From Candidatus Babelota bacterium (GTDB lineage: Bacteria; Babelota; Babeliae; Babelales; JAUPTZ01): DNA of 8,553 bases. The stretch is taken from NCBI GenBank assembly GCA_030917105.1, contig JAUPVI010000035.1, positions 1 through 8,553 on the forward strand. Reading direction: 5' to 3'. This document shows positions 1 through 8,122 of this stretch, in pieces (position 1 is the stretch's first letter; each line of letters opens with the position of its first letter). Under the pieces are notes generated by a model. That model was not told the origin of the DNA, ran no database searches, and saw only the letters and a program-made list of their open reading frames with translations. A program made the position numbers and the translations under genes.

Positions 1-1755
1 CGGACCCCGCGCCCCCTCGGCATTCAGAATCATCTGCAATTCCTGGTTAATACGTTGCGTTCCGGCAGTCCCACGGTTCATAGGAGTCAAAACTACTGCT
101 TGTTGCCATACAAAATGGTGCTGTTTAATAGTCTTAGTGAAAAAGGTTCGTAAAAACTCAAATAACTCTTCAGGAGTCTCATGCTTTACATACACAAAGT
201 CACGCTTACTTGTCTCCCATACTCCCTTGCTAGAGGGAAACTCACCGCTATTTACCCGGTGTGCATTCACAATGATCAAACTATCCTGAGCCTGTCGAAA
301 GATATGCTTTAAGCGCGTCACATTCACAACACCCGAATTAATAAGATCGTGCAGCACATTGCCCGCGCCTACTGATGGTAACTGATCAACGTCTCCCAGA
401 AGCACTAAGTGTGCCCGATCGGGTAATGCCTTCAGTAGAGAATTCATAAGGAAAACATCAATCATCGACGCTTCATCAACAACCACAAAATCGGCCTGCA
501 ACGCATTTTGCTCATTGCGCGTAAACCCCATACTCATCGGAGAAAATTCAAGCATCCGGTGGAGTGTTTCAGTCGAACGACCCGTTCCTTCAAACATTCG
601 CTTTGCTGCCCGACCAGTTGGTGCAGCCAGTCGCACTTTGACCCGTTGCTCATCAAGAACATTGAGTAATGATTTAAGCAACGTTGTTTTACCAGTACCA
701 GGCCCCCCAGTAACGATAGAGACTTTATGCTGCAAACAACCCATAACCCCCATCTGCTGTTCCTCATTCAGATGGACACCATTTTCAGGAACTTTGCAGA
801 GTGTTTTATAAGCAACATCAAGGTCAAGCGCTATCTTTACCGCGGTCGGTGCTGCAAAGGCCTTCAGTCTTTTTGCAATACTTACCTCGGAATAATAATA
901 CTGTGGCAAGGTCACATAGTGCTGTAATTCAAAGGTAATAACTTTTATTTTATTCGCTTCATACAAGGAACGCATTGCTTGTTTTACGAGTAAATCATCT
1001 CGCTCTGACTGCAACTCCAAAAGCTCCAGTGCTTGAGCGAAAACATCAGTAACAATCTTATACAAATGTCCTTCATCAACCGCCGTAGTAATAGAGTAAA
1101 TAATACCGGCCTGCACCCGTAGGATTGAGTTCGTGGCAAACCCAAGCTTCAATGCAAGTCCGTCAGCCGACTTGAAACCGACGCCCCAGACATCTTCAAT
1201 CAAGCGGTACGGGTTTGCAGAAATAGCTTCAATTGAAGAGGCTCCGTACGCTTTATAAATTTTGCCTGCAAGCCCAGTTCCCACACCCTTTTCCTGCAAA
1301 AAAACCATCACACGAGAAATCTCACGTTGCTCTTTCCACGCAACAGTAATTTGCTCAATTCGCTTGGGGCCAACCCCAGGGACTTCAGAGAGTCGGTATG
1401 GCGCAGTATCAATAACTTCAAGCGTGCGATCTTTAAAATGTGTAACAAGTTTACGTGCAAAAACCGGACCTATGCCTTTAATAAGGCCAGATGCAAGGTA
1501 TTTCTCGATACCAACCGCAGTTTGCGGCAACTGCACACTGCATTTTGTCGCTGCAAACTGACGTCCAAATTTCGGGTTAAATTGCCAAGAACCTTCCAGT
1601 GATACGAGCATTCCCTCATGCACGTCAGGAAAGCATCCGGTTACCGTAACTGTTTCTTTTGCGTTAACCGCCAAAAGAAATACCATGTAGCCATTTTCAT
1701 TATTTTTGAACAAGCATCGCTGCACAGTCCCTACAAGTTCAGCGGTAGTTGTCAT
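1..1755 (-). CDS. recD2: RecD2-type ATP-dependent DNA helicase (SF1B), C-terminus cut by window edge
   Basis: I translated this frame by hand. It is open from the ATG at 1755 to base 1, giving 585 residues with no stop; the 3' end lies outside the window. Seen: an N-terminal beta-rich region (about 1-80), then helix-hairpin-helix-like segments (GIGPVFARKL near 94-103, VPGVGPKRIEQ near 125-135, VWGVGFKSADGLA near 189-201). The helicase motifs follow: Walker A GGPGTGKTT at 350-358, APTGRAAKRM at 379-387, Walker B VVVDEASM at 424-431, LLGDVDQLPSVGAG at 452-465, and FRQAQDSLIIVNAHRVN at 486-502. This order is that of RecD2 (RecD-like helicases acting without RecBC), which unwind DNA 5'-3' and are linked to repair and replication-fork stability. 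Family members are roughly 720-750 residues, so about 150 residues with the last helicase motifs are missing here. The start is supported by GGAAGG (1766-1771) 10 nt upstream, inside the end of thyX, whose stop is only 5 nt away. Family assignment is firm; exact role in this organism is inferred. Confidence 0.95.
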   Translation of the reverse strand, partial: MTTTAELVGTVQRCLFKNNENGYMVFLLAVNAKETVTVTGCFPDVHEGMLVSLEGSWQFNPKFGRQFAATKCSVQLPQTAVGIEKYLASGLIKGIGPVFARKLVTHFKDRTLEVIDTAPYRLSEVPGVGPKRIEQITVAWKEQREISRVMVFLQEKGVGTGLAGKIYKAYGASSIEAISANPYRLIEDVWGVGFKSADGLALKLGFATNSILRVQAGIIYSITTAVDEGHLYKIVTDVFAQALELLELQSERDDLLVKQAMRSLYEANKIKVITFELQHYVTLPQYYYSEVSIAKRLKAFAAPTAVKIALDLDVAYKTLCKVPENGVHLNEEQQMGVMGCLQHKVSIVTGGPGTGKTTLLKSLLNVLDEQRVKVRLAAPTGRAAKRMFEGTGRSTETLHRMLEFSPMSMGFTRNEQNALQADFVVVDEASMIDVFLMNSLLKALPDRAHLVLLGDVDQLPSVGAGNVLHDLINSGVVNVTRLKHIFRQAQDSLIIVNAHRVNSGEFPSSKGVWETSKRDFVYVKHETPEELFEFLRTFFTKTIKQHHFVWQQAVVLTPMNRGTAGTQRINQELQMILNAEGARGP

Positions 1756-1760
1756 CTATA

Positions 1761-2495
1761 CTAGACCTTCCAAAGGTTCAATAATGCTTTAAAGGAGAAC
1801 GGGAATAGCCGCTCCATTTCAGCCCCTATGCCATTTGCTACAGCACGCGTTTCAGCTTGCGTGTCCTGCGCCATTCGCAGTTTACACACTCGAGCAAAGG
1901 CTGCAAGCGTACCGGACCATATCCATTCTGTCATCATCGATTGCGGCAATACAAGACGTGCCTGCTCTGGAGCAACACCCCCGGCTACCAACTCGTTGTA
2001 CCCAGCAATAGCGTGCATACTTACCTTCTCATAAACCTCGCAAGCCGCTGCTTGGGAAATGTGCGGCTCCCCGGTACTACCTTGCTTCGCATTAACCGGC
2101 GCTCCACGCCATACTGGCACGCTAAATACTTCTGGTTCATATGAAACATAACGGCGCGATATTTCATTCCAACAGAGGCCAACGCTGCTTTTCACAAGTT
2201 GGCGGGCACTAATTACTGGAGCTTTTATTCGAAAAGAAGCAAATGCATGACCAAACGGACTCCAATGATTGTGCTCTGCAAGGTATTCAATTAATTTTTG
2301 ATCACGCATTGAAAGCTGATTTACTTGGCCATTCAACCACTGACTCTCTTTAGCAAAGCTCACTCGCGCAGCATTCACCACCGAAAGGTCAGATCCCATA
2401 TGGTCAATCAACGCTACCGACACAGCGCTAAACTGAGGATTGCTCTCTAAACCAATCGGCTCTTGCTGTACTATGGGCCGAGTTTGCGTACTCAT
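1761..2495 (-). CDS. thyX: FAD-dependent thymidylate synthase ThyX, variant signature motif
   Basis: This is a 244-residue protein. ThyX makes dTMP from dUMP using methylene-tetrahydrofolate, with FAD and NAD(P)H, replacing ThyA. Seen: NAARVSF at 41-47, the HWSPFGH segment at 77-83 (usually HxSPFEH), FRIKAPVISARQ at 88-99, NEISRRYVSYEPEVF at 110-124, and a C-terminal KLRMAQDTQAETR at 205-217 matching the family's LR...AQxEIR region. The classic ThyX signature is RHR, seven residues, then Ser. Here the aligned stretch reads K102-S103-S104 followed by eight residues and S113, so the Arg-His-Arg triplet is replaced and the spacing is one longer. The rest of the active-site framework (R98, Q99, N110, E111, S113, R114, R115, Y116) is kept, so it is probably a divergent but working enzyme rather than a decayed one. 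From memory, phage-type ThyX proteins carry KHQ plus a WNEVSRRY motif at this site. The start has AAGGAG (2500-2505) 4 nt upstream, inside the end of the channel gene. Confidence 0.93.
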   Translation of the reverse strand: MSTQTRPIVQQEPIGLESNPQFSAVSVALIDHMGSDLSVVNAARVSFAKESQWLNGQVNQLSMRDQKLIEYLAEHNHWSPFGHAFASFRIKAPVISARQLVKSSVGLCWNEISRRYVSYEPEVFSVPVWRGAPVNAKQGSTGEPHISQAAACEVYEKVSMHAIAGYNELVAGGVAPEQARLVLPQSMMTEWIWSGTLAAFARVCKLRMAQDTQAETRAVANGIGAEMERLFPFSFKALLNLWKV

Positions 2496-2496
2496 A

Positions 2497-5400
2497 CTAC
2501 TCCTTCTCCTTATTGAGTTGTTCCTCTTCAGAAATCAAGTCATCATACATACGTTTGCTAATACCAAAAGCATTCTCGCGTTGAATAACCAAGTGTGGAT
2601 ATGGGATACCAATGTTATTTTCCTGCAATACCTTCAAAAGCTCAATCCGAATAGCACCCGCAATATCCCACTGCTCTCTCACACGACGAGAGCTAATAAA
2701 GGCACGAACTTTATACAGTAGGCCATTTTCACCAAAATCTTCCAGCCGCACCATAACCGCCGGAATACGCAGAACTTGTTGGTTGTTAGCCACTACCTGT
2801 GCGATTAAATCGCGCGCTACTTGCGCATCTGCATGATACGAAACTGTGACGTCAAATTCAAACCCAACTGCATAGTAACCACCACCCCAATTAATAATTG
2901 GCTTAGAGACAAGCTCACTATTGGGAACAATTACCGAATAATTTTGCGCAGTACGGATAGTTGTTGCACGCAATGCAATCTTCTTCACCACCCCACGCAA
3001 TGAGCCCGTTTCAATATAGTTACCCGGTTCCATTGGCCGTTCGATCAAAATCCACAAACCAGAAAAAAAGTCAGCTACAAGGTTTTTTGCACCAAATGAA
3101 ATACCCAATGCCAAACCAAAGAGCACCCAACTACCCAATTGCCCAAGCTTGACAGCATAAAGCCCAAGCACAATGGCCAAAAAGATAATTGTATAATGCA
3201 TCATACGTGTTGCTGTATTCTGGGCACCAGCCTCAACGCGGAAAATATCAAATAACCGCGACAGCACAAAACGGTTGAAAAGTGATGATATTACAAAACC
3301 AGACACAACAAATAAAGATAGAGTTAAGAGACCTGCAAAGCCAATGTGGACACCGGTACCTTCAATCGTTAAAACCCAGTCATGACTCAACCCTTGCCAC
3401 AACTGCCCAAGTGAATAATCAAATCCCCAGGTATGAGTAATGGCAACAAAACCAAGAGTACACATAACCAAGAAGGTCAGCAGAATAAAAACACCATAGT
3501 ACATTTTGGCGTGCTCAAATCGGTCAGTACCTTCCTCGTCCGACCCTTCTTCTTCCTTAATAAAGAGAGCCATAGAATAGTGACGAATAGAGGCGTGGAG
3601 CGTAAGCAAGCCATATACAACTACTACCGTCAACGGCACACAAGCGGCCAGATAAAACGCTAAATTTGAGTAGCCAACGTACGGATTAATAAGAATCAAA
3701 AAACCCATAATAAAGATAAATACCGGGTAATAGTATTTATCGATAACGCTACTAATAAAGCTTCCCAGCCGCCCATGCAATGGAATAAGCCTTAGTACGT
3801 CTTGCTTATTGAAGAACAGCAAGAACACAATAGAAATGGCCAGTGTCCAAGCGCCATAGATAACGTTTGGCACCGAAGAAGAACTGCGCTCAAAAATATC
3901 TACCACCACACTACATAAAAAGACCTGGCGTAACGGCAGTAACACTGCGCTGATGTATAAAACTGAAGAAAGCAACAAAAGAAACTTCTCTTGCAATGTC
4001 TCGGTAAAGAATAAAAAGCTCATTCGCTGGTTAATCGTCTTAACTTCCCGCATCAAATGACGAGCCAGATAGAGGAAGAAGGGTATCGAGCATAAATAAA
4101 ATAATGAAACAAAATACGGTCCATAGAGCGGCGTGAGCCCTGCAAAGATGTAATATCCACAGTGAAATGCCATGTGCAATCGAATCCACATCCACACCGC
4201 AATAGCACGACTGTATTGCTCTATAAATCGCACAAAGGAGCGGACTACGGTAAAATAAATCGCCCAAATTTTGCCTTGGTAAATATAGAGAAGCCGGTCA
4301 ATATAACGCCCCAAATAATTAACTGAAAACTGTGCCCCCGCTACAAAAAGAAGTAGAAAAATTATGAAATAAAAGAGCAAAAAATACGTACTTAATGGCT
4401 GTGTAAATACTGCGTACAGAAGCGCAAAAGGAGAGAATATAGACGCTGTCTTATCATACATAACATGAGTGAAATTGCGGATATCAGTCCAAGCTTGTTT
4501 CAACTGTATATAAGAAACGGCACGGCGAGACCGCTGCCAAATATTGATTGCACGTTGCTCGCGCACCAGTTCATCAAGCGCAAATAAAGCATCACCTCTC
4601 ATAGACCGGCATAACTCAACATGCTGATTATTAACCGCCAAAATCTCTTGATCTATTGCACGCAACCGCATAACAACGTCATGCAGGGCTTCATACGCAT
4701 AGCCAACTTGCTGGCTCAACTTCCCCTGAAGACGCGTACCTATTTGTTCACTATATTTGCGGTGATCTTCACTACGCAACATACCTTCTTGAATATAGTC
4801 ATTCAATTGCTCCAAGTGGGTATCTATTTGCTTGCTTGTTTGAGTAATTTCTGCGAACCAATTATTAATTTTTTGCGGGACTACGTCGCCAGAAAAATCA
4901 TTGCCACGATCATACATCATCATCACAATAAAGAGCTGGAGCTTTTTCTGCTCTACCTTTTCCTCAATAAAGTGCTTGCTGTGACCGAGGAAAAGCTCTT
5001 GTTCATAGAGCAACTTCAATTCCTGCTCTACTTTTTCCATCTCCACTTCATACGCATCATTTTTCAGCTTCAAAACTTCCAGTGACTGTTTGTGACTCAA
5101 AACAGACTCTTTCTCTCGGCGGAGCCGTCGAAAGTCTCGCGCAAGAAGTGCGTTTTGTTCTGCTGTTTCAGCTCTTTGACTTTTCAATTCCTGCTCTGCA
5201 AAAGTTACATCAGTTTGCTCAAAAATCATGCGTTCTTGAAGTTCTGGCAAGCGCTGCTCAAGCTGAGAAACAAGATACTTCTGAAGTGCACACTCAGTCG
5301 TATGGAGCGCTTCACGCTGCGCATGGTAGTCTTGCTCAAGTTTTTGCACCTGCCCCAATTCTTCAATCCAAGCCTTTTGCAAACCAATCAAAGTGGTAAA

Positions 5401-6087
5401 ATACTCACGCTGATCGGCGTCAGCAGCCGCATCCCGCCGTGCCTCGAGTTCAACCAAATCTTGCTCAAGTTGCTTGCTAGTCAGAGAAGCTTGATCTCTA
5501 GCACGCACCCCTTCACGAACGACCAATCCACGCTTTTCTTTAAGATTAGCGAGCTTTTCCGCTTCCTCACTCAATTTCTTCTTTGCTTCTTTAAATTGCA
5601 ACCAAGAGCAGGTAGCCTGACGCAGACCATCGCCAGGTCCCTGCGTATCATTACTCAATACGGCCACAAACTTCTTGAGCAACTGCTCATACTCATCAAT
5701 AGCTTTGCGCACAAGGTCCGCACTCTCAATAAGCATAACTGCAGTTTTTTCACGCTCCATGAACAAAATACGTACATCATCATCAACAGTGGCGTGCTCA
5801 CCCATAAGCAGCATTTTCTTCTTGAGAGCCTCCACGCGCTCTATTGCTTGCGATTGTAAGTTAGCTGCTCGTATACGGAACTCTTCCTTGTAAATCTGAA
5901 GCTTGCTTAGCTGATCCTGTCGATTGGCATACTCTTTTTGCCGCACAAGCTCAGTACTTTTAAGAAAGGCAAAACTAATGTCCTTGCTACTGGAATTTAT
6001 CAAATTAAACGGGAAGGTATCACTCATTGGATACAAAGCAGAAAAGCCACAAAACGCGCCCAGAAGAAGAAATTTCTTAATCATCAT
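2497..6087 (-). CDS. Large MscS-family mechanosensitive channel (MscK/MscM-like) with long N-terminal coiled coil
   Basis: This is a 1196-residue protein. Residues 1-20 resemble a signal peptide (MMIKKFLLLGAFCGFSALYP). About 35-530 is charged, Glu/Lys/Gln/Leu-rich and mostly predicted coiled coil, presumably periplasmic. About 555-985 holds some ten or more hydrophobic segments (for example near 563-585, 626-650, 656-675, 701-725, 740-760, 787-832, 862-885, 914-938, 961-980). The last segment, 983-1015, is the Gly/Ala-rich pore helix (G991, G995, G999, G1010). After it come the MscS beta domain, with ERPMEPGNYIE at 1016-1026 and VIVPNSELVSKPIINW at 1052-1067, and an alpha/beta C-terminal domain to about 1175. 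Known MscS channels open under membrane tension to release solutes on osmotic downshift; the long form resembles E. coli MscK and MscM (about 1100 residues). An acidic stretch at 845-857 (KEEEGSDEEGTD) lies between membrane segments. AGGA (6093-6096) sits 5 nt before the ATG at 6087; a second ATG at 6084 would remove one residue. Its place among DNA-metabolism genes is unusual. Confidence 0.93.
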   Translation of the reverse strand: MMIKKFLLLGAFCGFSALYPMSDTFPFNLINSSSKDISFAFLKSTELVRQKEYANRQDQLSKLQIYKEEFRIRAANLQSQAIERVEALKKKMLLMGEHATVDDDVRILFMEREKTAVMLIESADLVRKAIDEYEQLLKKFVAVLSNDTQGPGDGLRQATCSWLQFKEAKKKLSEEAEKLANLKEKRGLVVREGVRARDQASLTSKQLEQDLVELEARRDAAADADQREYFTTLIGLQKAWIEELGQVQKLEQDYHAQREALHTTECALQKYLVSQLEQRLPELQERMIFEQTDVTFAEQELKSQRAETAEQNALLARDFRRLRREKESVLSHKQSLEVLKLKNDAYEVEMEKVEQELKLLYEQELFLGHSKHFIEEKVEQKKLQLFIVMMMYDRGNDFSGDVVPQKINNWFAEITQTSKQIDTHLEQLNDYIQEGMLRSEDHRKYSEQIGTRLQGKLSQQVGYAYEALHDVVMRLRAIDQEILAVNNQHVELCRSMRGDALFALDELVREQRAINIWQRSRRAVSYIQLKQAWTDIRNFTHVMYDKTASIFSPFALLYAVFTQPLSTYFLLFYFIIFLLLFVAGAQFSVNYLGRYIDRLLYIYQGKIWAIYFTVVRSFVRFIEQYSRAIAVWMWIRLHMAFHCGYYIFAGLTPLYGPYFVSLFYLCSIPFFLYLARHLMREVKTINQRMSFLFFTETLQEKFLLLLSSVLYISAVLLPLRQVFLCSVVVDIFERSSSSVPNVIYGAWTLAISIVFLLFFNKQDVLRLIPLHGRLGSFISSVIDKYYYPVFIFIMGFLILINPYVGYSNLAFYLAACVPLTVVVVYGLLTLHASIRHYSMALFIKEEEGSDEEGTDRFEHAKMYYGVFILLTFLVMCTLGFVAITHTWGFDYSLGQLWQGLSHDWVLTIEGTGVHIGFAGLLTLSLFVVSGFVISSLFNRFVLSRLFDIFRVEAGAQNTATRMMHYTIIFLAIVLGLYAVKLGQLGSWVLFGLALGISFGAKNLVADFFSGLWILIERPMEPGNYIETGSLRGVVKKIALRATTIRTAQNYSVIVPNSELVSKPIINWGGGYYAVGFEFDVTVSYHADAQVARDLIAQVVANNQQVLRIPAVMVRLEDFGENGLLYKVRAFISSRRVREQWDIAGAIRIELLKVLQENNIGIPYPHLVIQRENAFGISKRMYDDLISEEEQLNKEKE
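2500..2511 (-). promoter_or_regulatory. Tandem Shine-Dalgarno for thyX inside the 3' end of the channel gene
   Basis: On the minus strand the last four sense codons of the channel gene read AAG GAG AAG GAG, encoding Lys-Glu-Lys-Glu just before TAG. They form two AAGGAG repeats, ending 4 and 10 nt before the thyX ATG at 2495. The charged tail of the channel therefore doubles as a strong ribosome binding site, which supports both the thyX start and translational coupling. Confidence 0.8.
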
Positions 6088-6089
6088 AA

Positions 6090-6722
6090 TTATCCTGCCG
6101 TACTATAAAGCTGGTTTAAAAAAATCTGTGTTTTAAGGTAGCGGAAATGATCGTGTTGCACAACCATTGACATCAACCAGCGATCAACACCATCCGCGAC
6201 ATGAAGAGGGGTTGCGCCAAAATCAAAGGCCACATTTTGATCTTGGCTGTTTTCAGCATGGTGTTGCTCAATACCTGCAAGTACTTGCCGATACCACCGC
6301 AAATCTTCCGGCACATGATACCCAAGAAGAGAGAAAAAATGCAGCCCAAAGAGCTTAAAAACTATGTCTGGTGCTGAAGAAATGCGTAAGATATGAACAA
6401 GTAAAGAAAAAAGTTCACTACTTGGTTGCTGCAACGGTACATAATGAAAAAATAAATCAAGTACATGTGAACGCCAGTAAAAAGCATTCATGCCAGCTGA
6501 CTCCTGATACGTAACGACAGACTCGAGGTCGTGTAAAAACCAACGAGTCCCTTGCACGCTCAACGATGCATAACAGATATCCCCTACTACTACCTCTTGC
6601 CATTGCCTTTTCCGTCGCATATCCTGAACAATCAAACGCCCGTACAAAGGAGTATACAGCGACAAAGCCATCGGCTCTGACTGTACGTTCCGTAATATAA
6701 CTGCTTGAATAATAGCCTGCAT
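6090..6722 (-). CDS. recO: Probable DNA repair protein RecO (divergent)
   Basis: This is a 210-residue protein. RecO loads RecA onto SSB-coated single-stranded DNA with RecR in the RecFOR pathway and anneals complementary strands. The call rests on pattern: the N-terminus (IIQAVILRNVQSEPMALSLYTPLYGRLIV, about 4-32) has the layout of the RecO OB fold (usually EAIVLRxxxYGExDxxLxLxTxxxGR). A second half follows with AFYWRSHVLDLFFHYVP at 80-96 and LFSLLVHILR near 104-113. Then comes FKLFGLHFFSLLGYHVPEDL at 122-141, like the RecO helical domain where a Phe-rich helix ends in LLGYxPxL. It is shorter than usual RecO (about 240-260) and has no Cys cluster for the zinc finger found in some members; its one Cys is at 50. 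AAAAGG (6730-6735) lies 7 nt before the ATG. It is the first gene of the leftward cluster, 2 nt ahead of the channel gene. Identity is moderately sure; it could be an unrelated OB-fold protein. Confidence 0.6.
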   Translation of the reverse strand: MQAIIQAVILRNVQSEPMALSLYTPLYGRLIVQDMRRKRQWQEVVVGDICYASLSVQGTRWFLHDLESVVTYQESAGMNAFYWRSHVLDLFFHYVPLQQPSSELFSLLVHILRISSAPDIVFKLFGLHFFSLLGYHVPEDLRWYRQVLAGIEQHHAENSQDQNVAFDFGATPLHVADGVDRWLMSMVVQHDHFRYLKTQIFLNQLYSTAG

Positions 6723-6772
6723 TCTAGTACCTTTTGTTTCTTAATGACGGGCAGCATACCATAGGAATTTTT
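6723..6772. promoter_or_regulatory. 50-nt divergent intergenic region expected to serve both flanking transcription units
   Basis: This gap separates the start of the leftward cluster (ATG at 6722) from the rightward secreted-protein gene (ATG at 6773). It holds the ribosome binding sites of both genes: AAAAGG at 6730-6735 read leftwards, and AGGA at 6763-6766 read rightwards. I could not fit a convincing -35/-10 pair for either direction. With only 50 nt available, promoters probably extend into the flanking coding sequences, so expression of the two units may be mutually constrained. Promoter function is inferred from geometry only. Confidence 0.4.
6763..6766 (+). promoter_or_regulatory. 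Ribosome binding site that fixes the start of the secreted protein at 6773
   Basis: AGGA lies 6 nt before the ATG at 6773. An in-frame TTG at 6734 would add 13 residues, but those (LFLNDGQHTIGIF) would sit in front of a good signal peptide and lack their own ribosome binding site. The ATG at 6773 is therefore preferred. Confidence 0.75.
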
Positions 6773-8122
6773 ATGAACATACGATTTAGTAGTCTTGCTC
6801 TCTTACTTCAATTATTTCTTCCTGCTCTGAACGCCCAATATCCTCTTGAATACACAGCAAAACAAAAAACCATATTGTTACTTAATAGCCTTTCTGCTCC
6901 TGTTTGGCATAGCACCGCACCTCATCATCAAACAGATCCTTTATTCGCGCTGCAACCAACACTTGAAGCTCTACCTGGCTTTCCGGCAACAGCAACTTTC
7001 TTCTTCTCCCGCACGCCACGCGCAACAAGCCTTCAGGAGTTTGTGGATCCGACAGCATTCGAAGAAACTACTTTGCAGCCATTTATTGAATCAGGACAAA
7101 AAATAGAAATCCAAGAACACGTAAGCGGTTTATACTTTGGTCAGCTATGGAGCCAAGATAGCTTGGAAATTGGATGGCAATTATGGATCGGTGCCCGCGA
7201 ACGTAATTTTTGGCTAAAAAGTGACGACCGTAATGAATACTTCAAAACATTGCATGATTACAGCTCATCACCAACCAGAAGTACTAGACAAGACATTCAC
7301 GCGCCACAAGAGCCACAGCACCGTTTAACGCTATGGCACGCAACAAGTACCAATGTTGGGCTTGGGGACATTCACTTACAGATGCGTTATCGCATTCCCC
7401 TTCACAACCGATTTTCTTTTGCAGTTGGACTGTATACCACCATCCCTGTTGGGAGCCTTGCTAACCGCAAGACAGTGCAGTTAAATGAAGATACTCCACC
7501 ACTCGACGGCAGCCATGAATTAGCCATTCGCCTCATCAATCGAGCTCGAGATATTATGCTCTGTACCCCGCTTGGCACTAACGGGCATCTCGGCCTGGGA
7601 GGACACTTTCAAGCACAACTCTACCTAACTCAGAAGTTTTCTATTCGCGGTCAGTTTACTCAGGTTTATTATAAAAACAGCTTAGAAAATCGTTTTGCGC
7701 TGAGTCCTGCAACATCACTGGAGACTATCGAAGAAGGGGTTCCTGGCAGTTTAGATGGCATCAGTAGCAATGAATTGATTGTGCAACACCTAAAACAAAA
7801 GCTATACCCAACCGAAATAAAAACAGAAATTAGCCCTGGAAATACGCAATGCAAGGGTATTTCTCTTAATTACGCCGCCATTCCATTCCATTGGTCACTC
7901 GGTTATTGGCACATTATGAGCGGCAGTGAGTATAGCGAGACAGCACCACTCGCAACACTCACACAATCAACAATTAACAATCATCAGATTCACGCTACCG
8001 CCGGTTGGAGGCGCCGCCAAAATTGGGGCGAGGCTTCCTCGTACCTCACTGGCAGCTACACAGCTCTCGGCACTCAAAAAGGCGCCTGGAGCGTTGGAGT
8101 TGGCGCAACGGTACAGGCATAA
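6773..8122 (+). CDS. Secreted, probably outer-membrane beta-barrel protein of unknown function
   Basis: This is a 449-residue protein from the ATG at 6773. Residues 1-21 form a clear signal peptide (positive start, Leu-rich core, ending PALNA before Gln22), so it is exported by Sec. The mature part is rich in aromatic, Gly, Ser and Thr residues and has many alternating hydrophobic/polar stretches typical of transmembrane beta strands, for example 115-147, 196-226 (GLGDIHLQMRYRIPL, then FSFAVGLYTTIPVGS), 268-299, 364-382 and 403-447. The paired pattern of strands with turns at 206-213 and 283-290 is barrel-like. The C-terminal residue is Ala, not the Phe/Trp common at the end of many barrel proteins, though GVGATVQA still looks like a closing strand. 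There are only two Cys in the mature part (C264, C360). I recognise no specific family or catalytic motif. It is transcribed divergently from the leftward cluster and converges on the peptidase gene. Existence as a gene is well supported; the barrel call is an inference from composition. Confidence 0.8.
   Translation: MNIRFSSLALLLQLFLPALNAQYPLEYTAKQKTILLLNSLSAPVWHSTAPHHQTDPLFALQPTLEALPGFPATATFFFSRTPRATSLQEFVDPTAFEETTLQPFIESGQKIEIQEHVSGLYFGQLWSQDSLEIGWQLWIGARERNFWLKSDDRNEYFKTLHDYSSSPTRSTRQDIHAPQEPQHRLTLWHATSTNVGLGDIHLQMRYRIPLHNRFSFAVGLYTTIPVGSLANRKTVQLNEDTPPLDGSHELAIRLINRARDIMLCTPLGTNGHLGLGGHFQAQLYLTQKFSIRGQFTQVYYKNSLENRFALSPATSLETIEEGVPGSLDGISSNELIVQHLKQKLYPTEIKTEISPGNTQCKGISLNYAAIPFHWSLGYWHIMSGSEYSETAPLATLTQSTINNHQIHATAGWRRRQNWGEASSYLTGSYTALGTQKGAWSVGVGATVQA

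Larger units (their letters stand above)
1..6722 (-). other. Putative four-gene operon: recO-like, mscS-like, thyX, recD2
   Basis: All four genes lie on the minus strand, with gaps of 2 nt (6088-6089), 1 nt (2496) and 5 nt (1756-1760). No space remains for internal terminators or standard intergenic promoters. Each downstream ribosome binding site overlaps the final codons of the preceding gene: AGGA at 6093-6096, AAGGAG at 2500-2505 and GGAAGG at 1766-1771. This arrangement supports co-transcription and coupled translation. Whether the cluster continues beyond recD2 cannot be seen. Confidence 0.85.

Noticed and set aside
4621..5085. A 154-codon plus-strand open frame with hydrophobic, Leu/Phe-rich translation
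   Set aside because: The hydrophobic look comes from reading Lys/Glu/Gln-rich coiled-coil codons in antisense. It lies wholly inside the channel gene.
5092..5859. A 255-codon open frame on the plus strand
   Set aside because: It is antisense to the coiled-coil part of the channel gene, and its translation has no domain-like pattern. The minus-strand frame is continuous over 1196 codons with clear MscS motifs.
6734..6772. An upstream in-frame TTG start for the secreted protein
   Set aside because: It would put 13 extra residues before the signal peptide and has no ribosome binding site, whereas the ATG at 6773 has AGGA at proper spacing.
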